Shown here: piece after piece, positions 42,167-52,956 of the stretch
How positions within the stretch are numbered: position 1 is the stretch's first letter
How the letters are laid out: every line of letters begins with the position of its first letter
Origin: DATLNM01 sp035536775
GTDB taxonomy: Bacteria; Actinomycetota; CADDZG01; WHSQ01
Length of the DNA stretch: 64,000 bases
Assembly: GCA_035536775.1 (NCBI GenBank)
Contig: DATLNM010000045.1
Coordinates: 1 to 64,000, forward strand
Direction of reading: 5' to 3'
Position numbers and translations under genes: made by a program
The notes under the pieces: model-generated
What the model was told of the DNA's origin: nothing
Seen by the model: the letters and a program-made list of their open reading frames with translations, nothing else
Database searches by the model: none

Positions 42167-44244
42167 CAGCCGGACTCGTCGTGGCTCAGTTGGACGCTCA
42201 GGCTCTCGTCCAATCCGAAGATGGCTTCGAAGATCTGACGCGCGATCGGGGCCGCGCTTTCGCCACCGTGCCCAGCCTTCTCGAGGTAGACCGCGACGGT
42301 GTACTCGGGAGATTCCGTGGGTCCGTAGGACACGAACCAGGCGTCTTGAAGATCGGTCTCACCCAGCTCGGAGGTACCGGTCTTGCCCGCGACGCGGAAC
42401 TCGTTCAGCGGAAAGCCGGCAAACGCCGGGCGCCCGGTTCCGTTGACGCCCCCGACCACGAGCTCGAGCCCGTCCTGGATGACCTCGATCTCCGACGGCT
42501 CGAGAGGAAGGCGAGCGGCACTCTTTGGCGAGTACTCGCGCACGATCTCGCGCTTGCCCTCGGGGGTGATGTTCTCCAACCTCCACGCGACGCGCGGCAC
42601 CATGACACTTCCCTCGTTCGCGATCGCGGCGTAAGTCACGGCCATCTGGAGCGGTGTGGTGATGACGTCGCCCTGTCCGATCGACATGTTCACGGTGTAG
42701 CCGGGGAGCCATCCGAGCGCGCAGGTCGGTCCTTCTAGATGTTTGGTCGCTTCGTATTCCTCTTTGCACCATTCCTCGTCGGGCACGCGTCCTGAGGCCT
42801 CGTAGGGGAGATCGATCCCCGTCGTATGTCCCATCCCCGCCGTGCGGGCGTAGTCCTGGAACCGCTCGGTTCCATCGCCGTCGGTGAAGTTGTTAGCCTC
42901 GGGCCCGAAGGCATCCTCCATCCGCCACCCGAGCTCGTAATAGAACGTGTCGCACGATTGCTCGAGGGATTCGGCGAAGCCCATGAAGCCAAGGTCCAGG
43001 GAGGTCCAGTTGCGGAACGTAACGGCCCCCGGCATCCCCTCGGGGGGATAGACCGCCGATCCCGGGCAATCGAGCGTCGTCGTGTAATCGGCCACACCCG
43101 TCGCCATCGCGGCGCCTGCGGTGACCACTTTGTACGTGGACGCCGGCTGCCGTTGGGCCTGGATCGCGCGGTTCAGGAACGCGTCATCGTCGGGATCGTT
43201 GATCGTCGAAGCACCGAGCGCTCGGTTCTCCTTGATGCTGAGCCCGTCGGCCAGAACCGTAGGGTCGTATGTCGGCCAACTCGCCATCGCAAGAACCTCG
43301 CCCGTCGAAGGATGGAGAACGACGGCCGCTCCCGCCGGTGCCTGGAATCCCGCGCCCTGAGCGGCGCGTACGCCATTCTCGAGAGCCTCTTCCACGATCC
43401 GCTGGATCTTGATGTCGATGGACAGCTGCACGTCGCGCCCCGGTTGCTGCTCCTGCTTCAAGATCGGCGGGCCCACGAGGTCGTTGGAAGAGTTGACGAC
43501 CACCTTCTCTATCTGAGGCCGGCCGCGCAGATAGCGATCGTAGGTGCGCTCGATCCCGAGCTTGCCGACGATGTCCCCAGGCTCGTAAGCCGGCCGCACG
43601 CCCAGGAAGAAATCCGACTCGAGCTCGATCTCTGAGATCTCACCGACGTAGCCCAAGATGTGAGCGGCGACCGGCCCCTCCGGATAGACCCTCACCGGCA
43701 GCCTTTCGGCATCGACTCCCGGGAAGTCCTCTTGGTTCTCGCGGATGTAGATCGTCTTGAGCTCGGGGACGTCGTACGCGACAGCAACCGGCTTGTACGG
43801 CGAAACGGTGGCGTCGTTGAGCTCCTCTTGGAGCTCGAAGATGGGAATGTCGAGGAGGTCGGACAACCTCGCGATCACGATGTCCTCTTCCGAGGGCAAC
43901 TGAAAGACGGCGCGATCGACCGTGACCGCCAACGACTTCCGACTAGAGACCAGGACGACACCGTTGCGGTCGAGGATGCGGCCGCGCGGGGGCTCCGAGT
44001 AAGTGAAGCGCACCCGGTTCTCCTTCGCGAGAGCCCTGAAGTCATCGGCCGAGAGCACTTGAAGGAACCACAAACGAGAGAACAGCGCGATGAAGGCCGC
44101 AACGATCACAAGCGTGAAAACGGCAAGGCGAAGGACCATGCGGTCGAGACCTGCATTGACGGATCCGGCCGTCACCGGGGACTTCTTGGCTCCCCGCTTA
44201 CCGGGCCACCGCTTGCCTGAGTTGCCGTTACCGTCCCTCACCAT
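42166..44244 (-). CDS. mrdA: Penicillin-binding protein 2 (transpeptidase)
   Basis: A 692-residue class B PBP: cytoplasmic N-terminus, single membrane anchor (about 35-58), dimerisation and linker domains, and the transpeptidase domain with SxxK at Ser369-Lys372 (STYK), SxD as SCD and KTGT near residue 620. It cross-links peptidoglycan with RodA. The catalytic Ser and Lys are intact. mreD lies directly upstream with a seven-base overlap. Confidence 0.96.
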   Translation of the reverse strand: MVRDGNGNSGKRWPGKRGAKKSPVTAGSVNAGLDRMVLRLAVFTLVIVAAFIALFSRLWFLQVLSADDFRALAKENRVRFTYSEPPRGRILDRNGVVLVSSRKSLAVTVDRAVFQLPSEEDIVIARLSDLLDIPIFELQEELNDATVSPYKPVAVAYDVPELKTIYIRENQEDFPGVDAERLPVRVYPEGPVAAHILGYVGEISEIELESDFFLGVRPAYEPGDIVGKLGIERTYDRYLRGRPQIEKVVVNSSNDLVGPPILKQEQQPGRDVQLSIDIKIQRIVEEALENGVRAAQGAGFQAPAGAAVVLHPSTGEVLAMASWPTYDPTVLADGLSIKENRALGASTINDPDDDAFLNRAIQAQRQPASTYKVVTAGAAMATGVADYTTTLDCPGSAVYPPEGMPGAVTFRNWTSLDLGFMGFAESLEQSCDTFYYELGWRMEDAFGPEANNFTDGDGTERFQDYARTAGMGHTTGIDLPYEASGRVPDEEWCKEEYEATKHLEGPTCALGWLPGYTVNMSIGQGDVITTPLQMAVTYAAIANEGSVMVPRVAWRLENITPEGKREIVREYSPKSAARLPLEPSEIEVIQDGLELVVGGVNGTGRPAFAGFPLNEFRVAGKTGTSELGETDLQDAWFVSYGPTESPEYTVAVYLEKAGHGGESAAPIARQIFEAIFGLDESLSVQLSHDESG

Positions 44245-44801
44245 CGATGCACCTTCTCGGGCCTGAAGCGATCTGCGATCCGCCGCAGCAGCGGGAACGC
44301 GAAAGGCATCAACAACGTGTTGTACAGGACCACCAGGCCAACGACGCGCAACGTGAACGAGATGCTCACCCAGGGCTCACCGAACATGATCGCGAGCAGT
44401 GCGTACCCTGCCTCGGCCGCTGCAGAGGCAGCTGCAACCGCGCCCACGGGTGCCCAGACCGACTGCTGAGGCGCGTACTGCCTCAGATTGCCGACGCTGA
44501 ACCCGACGAGCGTATAGACGAGAGCGGTCAGTCCGACGATCGACTGCGGGAGGAGAAGATCCTGGAGGAGACCGCTCATGAAGCCGGTCGCGACCCCCAC
44601 TCGCTCACCGTCGAGGTAAGCCAGGCTCACGACTACGACGAGGGTGAGCTGCGGGATCACCCCCAGCACAGTGGTCTTCACCAGAAGCGTCGACTGCACC
44701 ACGAGCGCCATGATGACGATCGCGGTGATCGCAGCCATCCTCTGGATGCCGGTTTCGGCGAAAAACCCGCTCCGGATAGGGTCTTTCACGGCGATCGCCA
44801 T
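44238..44801 (-). CDS. mreD: Rod-shape protein MreD
   Basis: A 187-residue polytopic membrane protein with about five to six hydrophobic segments (for example ITAIVIMALVVQSTLLV near 30 and YTLVGFSVGNL near 100). MreD sequences vary, so position between mreC and mrdA plus length decides the call. It is part of the elongasome. N-terminal residues 1-25 are hydrophilic. Confidence 0.9.
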   Translation of the reverse strand: MAIAVKDPIRSGFFAETGIQRMAAITAIVIMALVVQSTLLVKTTVLGVIPQLTLVVVVSLAYLDGERVGVATGFMSGLLQDLLLPQSIVGLTALVYTLVGFSVGNLRQYAPQQSVWAPVGAVAAASAAAEAGYALLAIMFGEPWVSISFTLRVVGLVVLYNTLLMPFAFPLLRRIADRFRPEKVHRW

Positions 44802-44820
44802 CGTCCCCTTCCCGCACTCG

Positions 44821-45675
44821 TCATTTCTTCTCCTGCAGACTGATCTGCTTGCCGGTATCGGTGAGGACCAGCACGAAGTCGAGCGCAGTGAAGTCGACGA
44901 ATGGATCGACCTCGATCTCTCGCTCCAAGGCGCGTGGGTCCTCGCTGACCTCCGTCACAACCCCGATGGGGATCCCCGCGGGGAAGATGCCCTCGTCGTA
45001 CCCCGCGGTGATCACGCGATCGCCCTCCGAAACCTCGGCGTTAGGACCGATGAGCTCTAACGACAGGTTCTCACTGGCTCCGTTCCCATCCACTTCGCCC
45101 GTGTCGCGTCCTCCCTCAACTCGTGCCGCCGCGGCCGCACGAGGATCGATCAACAATCTGATCGTTGCCGTGTGCTCCCCCGCTCCGATGACCTTGCCGA
45201 CGAGGCCGTCCGGGTTGACCACCGCCATGTCCGGCAGGATGCCGTCGGCCCTCCCTTTGTCGATGAAGATCGCCCACTGATAGTTGCCGGGAGCGCGTCC
45301 GATCATTTCCGCCTGCACCGTTTCCATCGATGCGTATGACTCGCGCAGATCCATGAGGTCGCGCAACCGCTGGTTCTCTCCGATCAACGCCTCTGCTTGT
45401 TCGATCTCGGATCTCAACTGACCCAGCTCCGCTTCGAGCTCGTTGTTCGTCGAACGAAGGTCACCTAGCTCGCCGATCGACGAGAAGAAGTCGCCCACGG
45501 GTCTGAAGACCGCCGTGAAGCCCCTCTGGATAGGGGCCACGATCGCGGTCGAGATGTCCTTGGCTCTGCCTAGAGCTCCGTCACCGCCCTGACGGAAGTC
45601 CAGGGTGATGACCAAGATGGACAAAGCGAGAAAGACGAGGAGCAGCAACCGTCCTCGCCCCGTGCGGCGAAACAT
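44821..45675 (-). CDS. mreC: Rod-shape protein MreC
   Basis: A 284-residue protein: one N-terminal membrane helix (about 8-25), a coiled coil (about 60-110, LGDLRSTNNELEAELGQL), and the MreC beta-domain (about 115-270) with the GKVIGAGEHTATIRLLIDP stretch (19 residues). It links cytoplasmic MreB to periplasmic PBP2/RodA. GAAGAGG precedes the start. The 115-base gap to mreB holds a weak inverted repeat CAGGT/ACCTG but no T-run. Confidence 0.95.
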   Translation of the reverse strand: MFRRTGRGRLLLLVFLALSILVITLDFRQGGDGALGRAKDISTAIVAPIQRGFTAVFRPVGDFFSSIGELGDLRSTNNELEAELGQLRSEIEQAEALIGENQRLRDLMDLRESYASMETVQAEMIGRAPGNYQWAIFIDKGRADGILPDMAVVNPDGLVGKVIGAGEHTATIRLLIDPRAAAAARVEGGRDTGEVDGNGASENLSLELIGPNAEVSEGDRVITAGYDEGIFPAGIPIGVVTEVSEDPRALEREIEVDPFVDFTALDFVLVLTDTGKQISLQEKK

Positions 45676-45790
45676 CGAGTATCAAGACCTCTTCAGCTTG
45701 AAAATGTGGGGCAACCAGCGGGTCGCCCTGCCGAACCACCCTACCCTCGGGTTCTCGTTTCCGCAGGTGAGAGGCCCCTGACCTGGGGTT

Positions 45791-46822
45791 TTAGTGGCGG
45801 GTGGAGCTGATGAGAACCCGGCGCAGGGCCTCGAACTCCTCGAGACATTTGCCCGAGCCGATGGCAACCGCGAACAGCGGATCCTCCGCGATGTGGATCG
45901 GCATACCGGTCTCGTGCTTCAAACGCTCGTCGAGACCCTTCAACATCGAACCGCCGCCGGCGAGGACGATGCCCTTGTCCATGATGTCTGACGCGAGCTC
46001 CGGAGGCGTCTTGTCGAGCGTGTTCTTGACCGCGTCGACGATCGCGTTGACGGGCTCTTCGATCGCGCGCCGGATCTCTTCGGCCGACACGATGATCGTC
46101 TTCGGCAATCCCGTGACGAGGTCCCGGCCGCGGATCTCGGCTTGAGGCTCGTCGGGCATCGGGAATGCGGACGCGACCGCCATCTTGATCTCCTCGGCCG
46201 TGCGCTCCCCGAGCATCAGGGAGTACTCCTTCTTGATGTAGTTGATGATGGATTCATCGAGCTCGTCGCCACCGATGCGGATGGATTGACTCGTAACGAT
46301 GCCGCCGAGCGAGACGACCGCGACCTCAGTCGTGCCGCCGCCGATGTCGACGACCATGTTCCCCGTCGGTTCGTGCACGGGTAGACCGGCGCCGATCGCG
46401 GCTGCCATCGGCTCTTCGATGATGAATGCGCTACGCGCCCCCGCGGAGATGGTTGCTTCTTCGACGGCACGCTGCTCGACGCCCGTGATGCCGGACGGGA
46501 CACAAACGACGACACGGGGCTTTGCGAGCCACGACCGCTTGTGCACCTTCTGGATGAAATAGCGAAGCATCTTCTCGGTGACGTCGAAGTCGGCGATAAC
46601 GCCGTCCTTAAGGGGCCGGATCGCAACGATATGGGCAGGCGTGCGGCCGATCATGCGCTTGGCTTCCGAGCCGACGGCCAGGATGGCGCCCGACTTGGTG
46701 TTGATAGCGACGACCGACGGTTCGTTCAACACGATCCCCCGCCCACGGACGTAGACGAGGGTGTTGGCCGTCCCAAGGTCCACGGCCATATCGCGGCCGA
46801 TCATCTGGAACATGCTCTCCAT
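45791..46822 (-). CDS. mreB: Rod-shape actin homolog MreB
   Basis: A 343-residue actin-like ATPase that forms membrane filaments and directs lateral wall synthesis. Phosphate-1 [13 protein letters not shown], phosphate-2 [15 protein letters not shown] and adenosine GGGSMLKGL motifs are present. AAGGGAG lies seven bases before the ATG. It leads mreBCD-mrdA-rodA. The first residues [15 protein letters not shown] suggest a short amphipathic N-terminus. Confidence 0.97.
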   Translation of the reverse strand: MESMFQMIGRDMAVDLGTANTLVYVRGRGIVLNEPSVVAINTKSGAILAVGSEAKRMIGRTPAHIVAIRPLKDGVIADFDVTEKMLRYFIQKVHKRSWLAKPRVVVCVPSGITGVEQRAVEEATISAGARSAFIIEEPMAAAIGAGLPVHEPTGNMVVDIGGGTTEVAVVSLGGIVTSQSIRIGGDELDESIINYIKKEYSLMLGERTAEEIKMAVASAFPMPDEPQAEIRGRDLVTGLPKTIIVSAEEIRRAIEEPVNAIVDAVKNTLDKTPPELASDIMDKGIVLAGGGSMLKGLDERLKHETGMPIHIAEDPLFAVAIGSGKCLEEFEALRRVLISSTRH

Positions 46823-46877
46823 ACGGTGCTCCCTTGTGCCCTAAAGGCTGAAGTTGGAATTGTTAAGTAGTGGGAGA

Positions 46878-47285
46878 CTAGCCGAAAAAGAGATTGACCT
46901 CTCTCTCGGCCGATTCTGGCGAGTCCGACCCGTGCACGATGTTCTCGGTAATTACACTTGCGAAATCCCCGCGGACCGAACCTGGAGCCGCCTCCACGGG
47001 ATTGGTCGCGCCCATCAGAGAGCGCATCCCGGCGACCGCATCGGCGCCTTCGACCACCATCGCGACGACGGGCCCCGACGTGATGAATTCGACGAGCTCC
47101 CCGAAGAACGGCTTCTCGGAATGCTCTGCGTAGTGCTTCTTAGCGAGTGATTCGTCGATCGTGAAGAGCTTCATCTCGCGTATCTCGTAGCCCTTGCGCT
47201 CGATGCGCGATACGACCTCGCCCACGAGACGCCTCTTTACACCGTCGGGCTTGACCATGATGAACGTCCTCTGGATATCGGGCAT
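46878..47285 (-). CDS. ndk: Nucleoside diphosphate kinase
   Basis: A 135-residue enzyme that exchanges phosphate between NTPs through phospho-His118 in [12 protein letters not shown]. Normal family length and fold. GGAAGG precedes the start. It lies between folC and mreB on the same strand; valS-folC-ndk is a conserved actinobacterial arrangement. Confidence 0.97.
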   Translation of the reverse strand: MPDIQRTFIMVKPDGVKRRLVGEVVSRIERKGYEIREMKLFTIDESLAKKHYAEHSEKPFFGELVEFITSGPVVAMVVEGADAVAGMRSLMGATNPVEAAPGSVRGDFASVITENIVHGSDSPESAEREVNLFFG

Positions 47286-47319
47286 GGGTAGAACCCCTTC
47301 CTTCCTCGGCTTGCCGGGA

Positions 47320-48672
47320 TCAGTGCTGGGTTAGATCTGAGTCCACGGGCCGCGAACCCGCGGGGATGCTTCCTAACAGATGGAGACGTGCTTCTCCGAC
47401 GACATAGTGGGACCCGGTGACACAGATGAGATCACCTTCCCCCGAGACGGCGATCGCCTCATCTACGGCTTCCGTGACGTCTTCGAAGACGTATGCATCG
47501 GGATCGAGCTCGCGTGCTGCTTCTAAGAGCACCGTCGGATCCGCACTACGCGCGCTCCGTGCCCGCGTCCACAGTAGCTTCGCCGGAACGCGCGCCATCT
47601 CGGCGATCATCCCCGTGTGCTCCTTGTCGGCGAGGAAACCCGCGACGAAGATGACGCGGTCGAACGCGAACGCTTCGAGTAGTGCAGTGATCAGCGCAGA
47701 CATCCCCTCCGGGTTGTGAGCGACATCGAGGATGACGGGAACCCCACCAGCCGCTCCGGGAATGGTTTCGATGCGGCCGTGTGCGAACGCGGTACCGAGT
47801 CCCTGTGCGACAACGTCGGGCGCGAGCTCCTGCGCGGGGATGAAACGCGTCACCGCCTCCAGCGCGGCCGCGGCATTCACACCTTGATGCCCGCCATGCA
47901 GCGAAAGGAAGCTGCCTTCGTACGTCCGTCGATGCGTGCGCAACGAGAGGTACCGGCCTCCGAACGCGACGCGGTTCTCTGCGACATCGAAGTCTCTGCC
48001 GATCAGAGAAACGTCACTGCCGGCGTCCGACGCGGCCGCGAGGATCGTCTCGGCGAGTGCGGGCATGCGCTCCGCCACCACTAAGACTCCCCCGGACTTC
48101 GCTATCCCCGCTTTCTCGCGAGCGACCCCGTGCTTATCGGTCCCTAGTAGATCCGCGTGGTCGGAACCGATGTTGGTAAGGATCCCAACCGATGCGTCGA
48201 CGACGTTCGTCGCATCCCAGCGTCCACCGAGGCCCGCTTCGACGACGGCAGCCTGCACAGGAGCTTCCGAGGCCCAGAGGAAGAACATCGCCGTGAGCAC
48301 TTCGAAGTAGCTGAGTGACTCACCGAGCGTTGATTCGACAAGGGCGAGGAAGGGTGCCAGGTGGTCGTAAACCTCGCCGAATGCATCTTCGGTGATGGGA
48401 TCGCCGTTCAGGGACAGACGCTCTCGCACCGACATGAGGTGGGGCGATGTGAAGGTAGCCACGGACAGACCGGCAGCGTTCAGCAGCGAAGTCGCAATCC
48501 GTGCGGTGGACGACTTTCCGTTGGTCCCAGCGATCTGTATCGCCGGAACGCGTCGCTCAGGATGGTCAAGAGCTTCACAGATGGCCTCGATGCGATGGAG
48601 AGAGGGCTTGAGCGACTTCATGGCGTCCACCCCAAGCGCGTCGAGATGCGCCGAAGCCTCGGCCCAGCTCAC
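47320..48672 (-). CDS. folC: Folylpolyglutamate synthase/dihydrofolate synthase
   Basis: A 450-residue Mur-ligase-fold enzyme adding glutamate to folates. P-loop AGTNGKSST (about 49-57), the [14 protein letters not shown] stretch and the substrate loop SPHL are present. GTG at 48672 ([14 protein letters not shown]) is chosen because GGAGTGAT is six bases upstream; the longer frame overlaps valS without homology. Starts four bases after the valS stop. Confidence 0.94.
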   Translation of the reverse strand: MSWAEASAHLDALGVDAMKSLKPSLHRIEAICEALDHPERRVPAIQIAGTNGKSSTARIATSLLNAAGLSVATFTSPHLMSVRERLSLNGDPITEDAFGEVYDHLAPFLALVESTLGESLSYFEVLTAMFFLWASEAPVQAAVVEAGLGGRWDATNVVDASVGILTNIGSDHADLLGTDKHGVAREKAGIAKSGGVLVVAERMPALAETILAAASDAGSDVSLIGRDFDVAENRVAFGGRYLSLRTHRRTYEGSFLSLHGGHQGVNAAAALEAVTRFIPAQELAPDVVAQGLGTAFAHGRIETIPGAAGGVPVILDVAHNPEGMSALITALLEAFAFDRVIFVAGFLADKEHTGMIAEMARVPAKLLWTRARSARSADPTVLLEAARELDPDAYVFEDVTEAVDEAIAVSGEGDLICVTGSHYVVGEARLHLLGSIPAGSRPVDSDLTQH

Positions 48673-48676
48673 GCCA

Positions 48677-51220
48677 TCACTCCGCTGGTTTCTCGGGGGC
48701 CTCGCCCAGTTGCACATCCGTCTCGAGGTCGGCGAGCTCGAGGGCAGGCTTCAGTTCGTAGGCCGCGATGTTGCCCGCGGCCGACAGATCGTCGATCCCC
48801 CGCGCGACCAAGTCGAGGGCCGCCTGTGGCCCGCTCACCTCGAGGTGGTCGACCGGCCATCTGATCGAGACCGACGCCTCCGACTTTGTCCGCCGGACAC
48901 TCGTAAGCACCTTCACGACGGCTTCGAACGTGCCGTCGTCGGAGACATCGGCGAGCTCTTCGACGGACGGCCAGCGCTCGAGGTGGATCGACGACGGCGA
49001 AGTACGGATGGAGTTCCACACCTCCTCGGTAACGAAGGGAACAAACGGCGCAAAGAGTCTGAGGATGATGTTGTGCGCAGCGCGCAATGTGCCGAGCGCC
49101 GAGGGATCACCCGCGTACGCTCTGGTTTTGCTCAGCTCAAGATAGTTGTCTGTGAAGTCGCTCCAGAACCACGCCTCGATCGTCTCCAGCGCGAGCGCGT
49201 GGTTCCAGGCCTCCCACGCGTCTGTGGCGCGCGCGATAACAACGCGCAGACGTGCTAGCAGTGCGACGTCGACGGGATGTGTTGTGGCACCGGACTCACC
49301 CTCGAATCCCAAGACGAGGCGCGACGCGTTACGGATCTTGGTGACGAGACGTTTGCCCTCTCGGAACACGTTGGGGTCAGCCGTCGCGTCGAGACCGAGG
49401 CGCGCACTCGCGGCCCAGTACCGCACGCCGTCTGAACCGAATTCATCGAGCACCGCGGTCGGTAGCACGACGTTCCCTTTGGACTTCGACATCTTCTTGC
49501 GGTCTGGATCGAGCACGAACCCCGAGATCGCCGCGTGACGCCAGGGAACCGATCCGTCTTCGAGGTAAGACCTCGTGATCGTGACGAACGCCCAAGTGCG
49601 GATGATGTCGTGCGCTTGGGGGCGAAGGTCGGTCGGGTACACCTTGTCGTGTCGCTCAGGGTCGCCTGGCCATCCCGACGGGATCCTCGGCGTCAAAGCG
49701 GAAGTCGCCCATGTATCGAAGACGTCTGGATCCCCGGCGAACCCATCCGGCTGACCGCGCTGATCGCTCGTGTAACCCGGCGGCGCGTCCGATGAGGGGT
49801 CGATCGGAAGGTCTTCCTTGCGAGGCAGCAACACCCTTCCGTAGTCGATCTGACCCTCGGCATCGATCGCATACCAGACCGGGATCGGCACGCCGAAGTA
49901 GCGCTGGCGGCTAACGCACCAGTCCTGGTTCAAACCCTCGACCCAGTCCTCGTAACGCTTCTGGAACATCGCGGGATGCCACTCGATCTTCCGGCCTTGT
50001 TCGATCAGCTCTCGCTTGCGGTTCATGACAGGGATAAACCACTGCCGGCTCAACACGAACTCGAGCGGGCGGTCCCCTTTCTCGAAGAACTTGACGGGGC
50101 GGCGGATCTTCTCGGGCTCGCCTGCGATCGCGCCCGATCCCTCCAGCATCTCCACGACGGTGCGCCGAGCGCGCTCGACCGGAAGCCCAACGAGTTTGTC
50201 GTAGTGGGTCTGAGCAGCATCGGCTTGAACGGTCGTCCACGGCGCCGCACCCCACTCGGCTGCGAGGATCCGGCCGTCACGCCCGATGACTTCGCGCGGC
50301 GGCACATCGAGCTGACGCCACCACTCGATGTCGGTCATGTCGCCGAACGTGCAGACCATCAGGATCCCGGTGCCTTTCTCGGGCTCCGCCTTCTCGTCGG
50401 CGACGATCGGCACCGGCGCGTGGAACAGGGGCGTGATTGCGTTCTTGCCGAAAAGATGTTTATAGCGCTCATCGTCGGGGTGAGCGACGACGGCGATGCA
50501 GCCCGGCAGCAGCTCGGGACGAGTCGTGGCGATGACGAAATCTCCACCGTCCTCGACCCCGAATCGGATCTTGTGGAAGTCGCTGTCCTTCTCGCGGTCT
50601 TCGACCTCAGCCTGTGCGACAGCAGATTGAAAATCGATGTCCCACATCGTGGGGGCGAATCGGTGGACGACCTCGCCCTTGTCGAGAAGGTTGAGAAACG
50701 ACAGTTGGCTCACGTAGCGCGAGCGCTCGTCGATGGTTGCGTACATCTCGTTCCAGTCACACGAGAGTCCCAGACGTTGGAAGAGGTCCAGGAACTTCTG
50801 CTCGTCCTCTTCTACGACCCGGCCACACAGCTCGATGAAGTTCGGTCGCGAAACAGAGATGACGTCGCCTTTGCGACCGAACTCGAGAGCGAGATCGGGG
50901 TCGTAGGGCAGCCTCGGATCGCACCTCACGCTGAAGACGTTCTGGACGCGTCGCTCGGTCGGCAGTCCGTTGTCGTCCCAGCCCATGGGGTAGTAGGTGT
51001 TAAAGCCACGCATCCGCTTGTAACGGACGACGAGATCGGTGTGCGTGTAGCTCAGCACATGGCCGATGTGCAGCGACCCGCTGACTGTCGGGGGCGGCGT
51101 ATCCACGACGAAGGTCTCGTCCCGACCCCGGGTCGGGTCGTAACGGTAAACGCCGGAATCAAGCCAATAGGCGCGCCAGCGCTCCTCGAGCTCGCGGAGG
51201 TCCCCTGTCTTCTTGCTCAC
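48677..51220 (-). CDS. valS: Valyl-tRNA synthetase
   Basis: An 847-residue class I synthetase charging tRNA-Val. HIGH motif His51-Ile-Gly-His54 in SGSLHIGH, KMSKS in KKMSKSKGNV, and the CP1 editing domain are present. The TVSGSLHIGHVLSYTHTD stretch is the actinobacterial/rickettsial type rather than the NVTGSLHMGH type. No long C-terminal coiled coil is seen. Upstream lies an acetyltransferase gene; folC follows after four bases. Confidence 0.97.
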   Translation of the reverse strand: MSKKTGDLRELEERWRAYWLDSGVYRYDPTRGRDETFVVDTPPPTVSGSLHIGHVLSYTHTDLVVRYKRMRGFNTYYPMGWDDNGLPTERRVQNVFSVRCDPRLPYDPDLALEFGRKGDVISVSRPNFIELCGRVVEEDEQKFLDLFQRLGLSCDWNEMYATIDERSRYVSQLSFLNLLDKGEVVHRFAPTMWDIDFQSAVAQAEVEDREKDSDFHKIRFGVEDGGDFVIATTRPELLPGCIAVVAHPDDERYKHLFGKNAITPLFHAPVPIVADEKAEPEKGTGILMVCTFGDMTDIEWWRQLDVPPREVIGRDGRILAAEWGAAPWTTVQADAAQTHYDKLVGLPVERARRTVVEMLEGSGAIAGEPEKIRRPVKFFEKGDRPLEFVLSRQWFIPVMNRKRELIEQGRKIEWHPAMFQKRYEDWVEGLNQDWCVSRQRYFGVPIPVWYAIDAEGQIDYGRVLLPRKEDLPIDPSSDAPPGYTSDQRGQPDGFAGDPDVFDTWATSALTPRIPSGWPGDPERHDKVYPTDLRPQAHDIIRTWAFVTITRSYLEDGSVPWRHAAISGFVLDPDRKKMSKSKGNVVLPTAVLDEFGSDGVRYWAASARLGLDATADPNVFREGKRLVTKIRNASRLVLGFEGESGATTHPVDVALLARLRVVIARATDAWEAWNHALALETIEAWFWSDFTDNYLELSKTRAYAGDPSALGTLRAAHNIILRLFAPFVPFVTEEVWNSIRTSPSSIHLERWPSVEELADVSDDGTFEAVVKVLTSVRRTKSEASVSIRWPVDHLEVSGPQAALDLVARGIDDLSAAGNIAAYELKPALELADLETDVQLGEAPEKPAE

Positions 51221-51229
51221 CGCCAGAGG

Positions 51230-51658
51230 TTATAGGTCGAGGAGGAAGTGGTGACTCGAGATGATGTAGCCCTCCCGCAGATAGAAGCCGTGCGCGCGGA
51301 AACGCTGGACGCCGGAATCCAGTTGGACCACCGTGCATCCCTCGGAACGCGCCAGCTCGACGAGGTGATCGTTGAGAGCCTTGCCGTAAGACTTCGAGCG
51401 ATGCGTCGACGAGGTCACGAGGTCGTCGATGTACATGTGGGTCCCGTGGAGGAGGTTCGTCAGTACACGGAACCCCGCAGCAGCGCGGCACTCGTCACCC
51501 TCGAACAACGCGGCGATCCGGTACCCGCCTGTACGCGCCCCTGTCTCGAACCTCTGACGGAACACTTCCTCCGATAGCTCCGTTCGGAGCTCACGCATCA
51601 CCGGATAGACGAGCGCAAGGCGCTCGTCGCCGGGCGCGAGCTCGACGATGTTCGGCAA
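51230..51658 (-). CDS. GNAT-family acetyltransferase
   Basis: A 142-residue single-domain acetyltransferase. The IDDLVTSSTHRSKSYGKAL segment (19 residues) is the acetyl-CoA binding motif with the R/QxxGxG pattern modified as RSKSYG, and VVQLDSGVQRFRAHGFYLREGY closes the fold in parts. It is a small GNAT of unknown substrate. It lies nine bases from clpX and nine from valS, so it is co-transcribed. Confidence 0.85.
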   Translation of the reverse strand: MPNIVELAPGDERLALVYPVMRELRTELSEEVFRQRFETGARTGGYRIAALFEGDECRAAAGFRVLTNLLHGTHMYIDDLVTSSTHRSKSYGKALNDHLVELARSEGCTVVQLDSGVQRFRAHGFYLREGYIISSHHFLLDL

Positions 51659-51667
51659 AGGAAGCGG

Positions 51668-52945
51668 TTAGGCCGAGCGCTCTCCGCGCGCTGGGCGCTC
51701 GGTGCGCTCCTTGGTCCGCGGGACGAGCGTTGGATTGACCCGCTCGAGCACCACCTCGCGGGTGATCACGCACTTTCCGACATCCTCGCGACTCGGAAGG
51801 TCGTACATCACGTTGAGCAGAACCTCTTCGAGGATCGCTCGCAGGCCACGCGCGCCCGTACCGCGCAGCATCGACTGCTCGGCGACAGCTTCGAGCGCGT
51901 CGTCGGTGAAGTCGAGCTCGACACCGTCGAAGTCGAAGAACTTCTGGTACTGACGGATCAATGCGTTCTTGGGCTCGGTCAAGATCTTGACGAGCGCCTC
52001 ACGGTCGAGGTTGTGGACATGTGTGATCACCGGCAGACGGCCGATGAACTCAGGGATCAACCCATACTTCAGCAGGTCTTCAGGGAGGACGTGCTCGAGG
52101 ATCGTTCCGAGATCCTTCTCTTCCATCTTGCGGACGTCGGCACCGAAGCCGATGCCCTTGCGTCCGATGCGGTTCTCGATGATGCGCTCGAGACCCGCGA
52201 ACGCTCCACCACAGATGAACAGCACGTTGGTGGTGTCGATCTGGATGAACTCTTGATGGGGGTGCTTACGCCCACCCTGCGGGGGAACGCTCGCGGTAGT
52301 GCCTTCGAGGATCTTGAGGAGCGCCTGCTGGACGCCCTCGCCCGAGACGTCACGCGTGATCGACGGGTTCTCGCTCTTGCGGGCGATCTTGTCGACCTCG
52401 TCGATGTAGATGATGCCGGTCTCGGCACGCTTGACGTCGTAGTCGGCAGCCTGGATCAGCTTCAAGAGGATGTTCTCGACGTCCTCACCGACGTAACCAG
52501 CTTCGGTAAGTGCGGTTGCGTCAGCGATCGCGAACGGGACGTTGAGCATGCGGGCGAGCGTCTGAGCGAGAAGGGTCTTGCCGCAGCCGGTCGGACCGAG
52601 AAGAACGATGTTGGACTTTGCGAGCTCGACCTCGCCGTCCGCGGCGGCGCCGACCTGGATGCGCTTGTAGTGGTTGTAGACGGCGACCGAGAGAACCTTC
52701 TTGGCCTGCTCCTGCCCGACGATGTAGTCGTTCAGGAACTCGTAGATCTCTTTGGGCTTCGGAAGGTCTTCGAGCTTGAGCTCGGGAGTCTCCGCTAGCT
52801 CTTCCTCGATGATCTCGTTACAGAGGTCGATGCACTCGTCGCAGATGTACACGCCTGGTCCGGCGATGAGCTTCTTGACCTGCTTCTGAGATTTCCCGCA
52901 GAAAGAGCACTTCAGCAGGTCGCCGCCATCCCCGAACTTAGGCAT
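51668..52945 (-). CDS. clpX: ATP-dependent Clp protease ATPase ClpX
   Basis: A 425-residue AAA+ unfoldase that feeds substrates to ClpP. N-terminal zinc-binding domain with Cys13, Cys16, Cys35, Cys38; Walker A GPTGCGKT; Walker [10 protein letters not shown]; pore loop GYVGED; and the IGF-type ClpP loop region IGRKGIGFG are seen. The last 20 residues are an Arg/Glu-rich tail. It follows clpP after 11 bases. Confidence 0.97.
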   Translation of the reverse strand: MPKFGDGGDLLKCSFCGKSQKQVKKLIAGPGVYICDECIDLCNEIIEEELAETPELKLEDLPKPKEIYEFLNDYIVGQEQAKKVLSVAVYNHYKRIQVGAAADGEVELAKSNIVLLGPTGCGKTLLAQTLARMLNVPFAIADATALTEAGYVGEDVENILLKLIQAADYDVKRAETGIIYIDEVDKIARKSENPSITRDVSGEGVQQALLKILEGTTASVPPQGGRKHPHQEFIQIDTTNVLFICGGAFAGLERIIENRIGRKGIGFGADVRKMEEKDLGTILEHVLPEDLLKYGLIPEFIGRLPVITHVHNLDREALVKILTEPKNALIRQYQKFFDFDGVELDFTDDALEAVAEQSMLRGTGARGLRAILEEVLLNVMYDLPSREDVGKCVITREVVLERVNPTLVPRTKERTERPARGERSA

Positions 52946-52956
52946 TGGTTTTCCCC

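Noticed and set aside
45764..45785. Terminator between mreB and mreC
   Set aside because: Only a CAGGT/ACCTG inverted repeat is present, without a T-run; the genes must be co-transcribed.
49976..51235. 419-codon plus-strand frame over valS
   Set aside because: Antisense shadow of a well-conserved synthetase.
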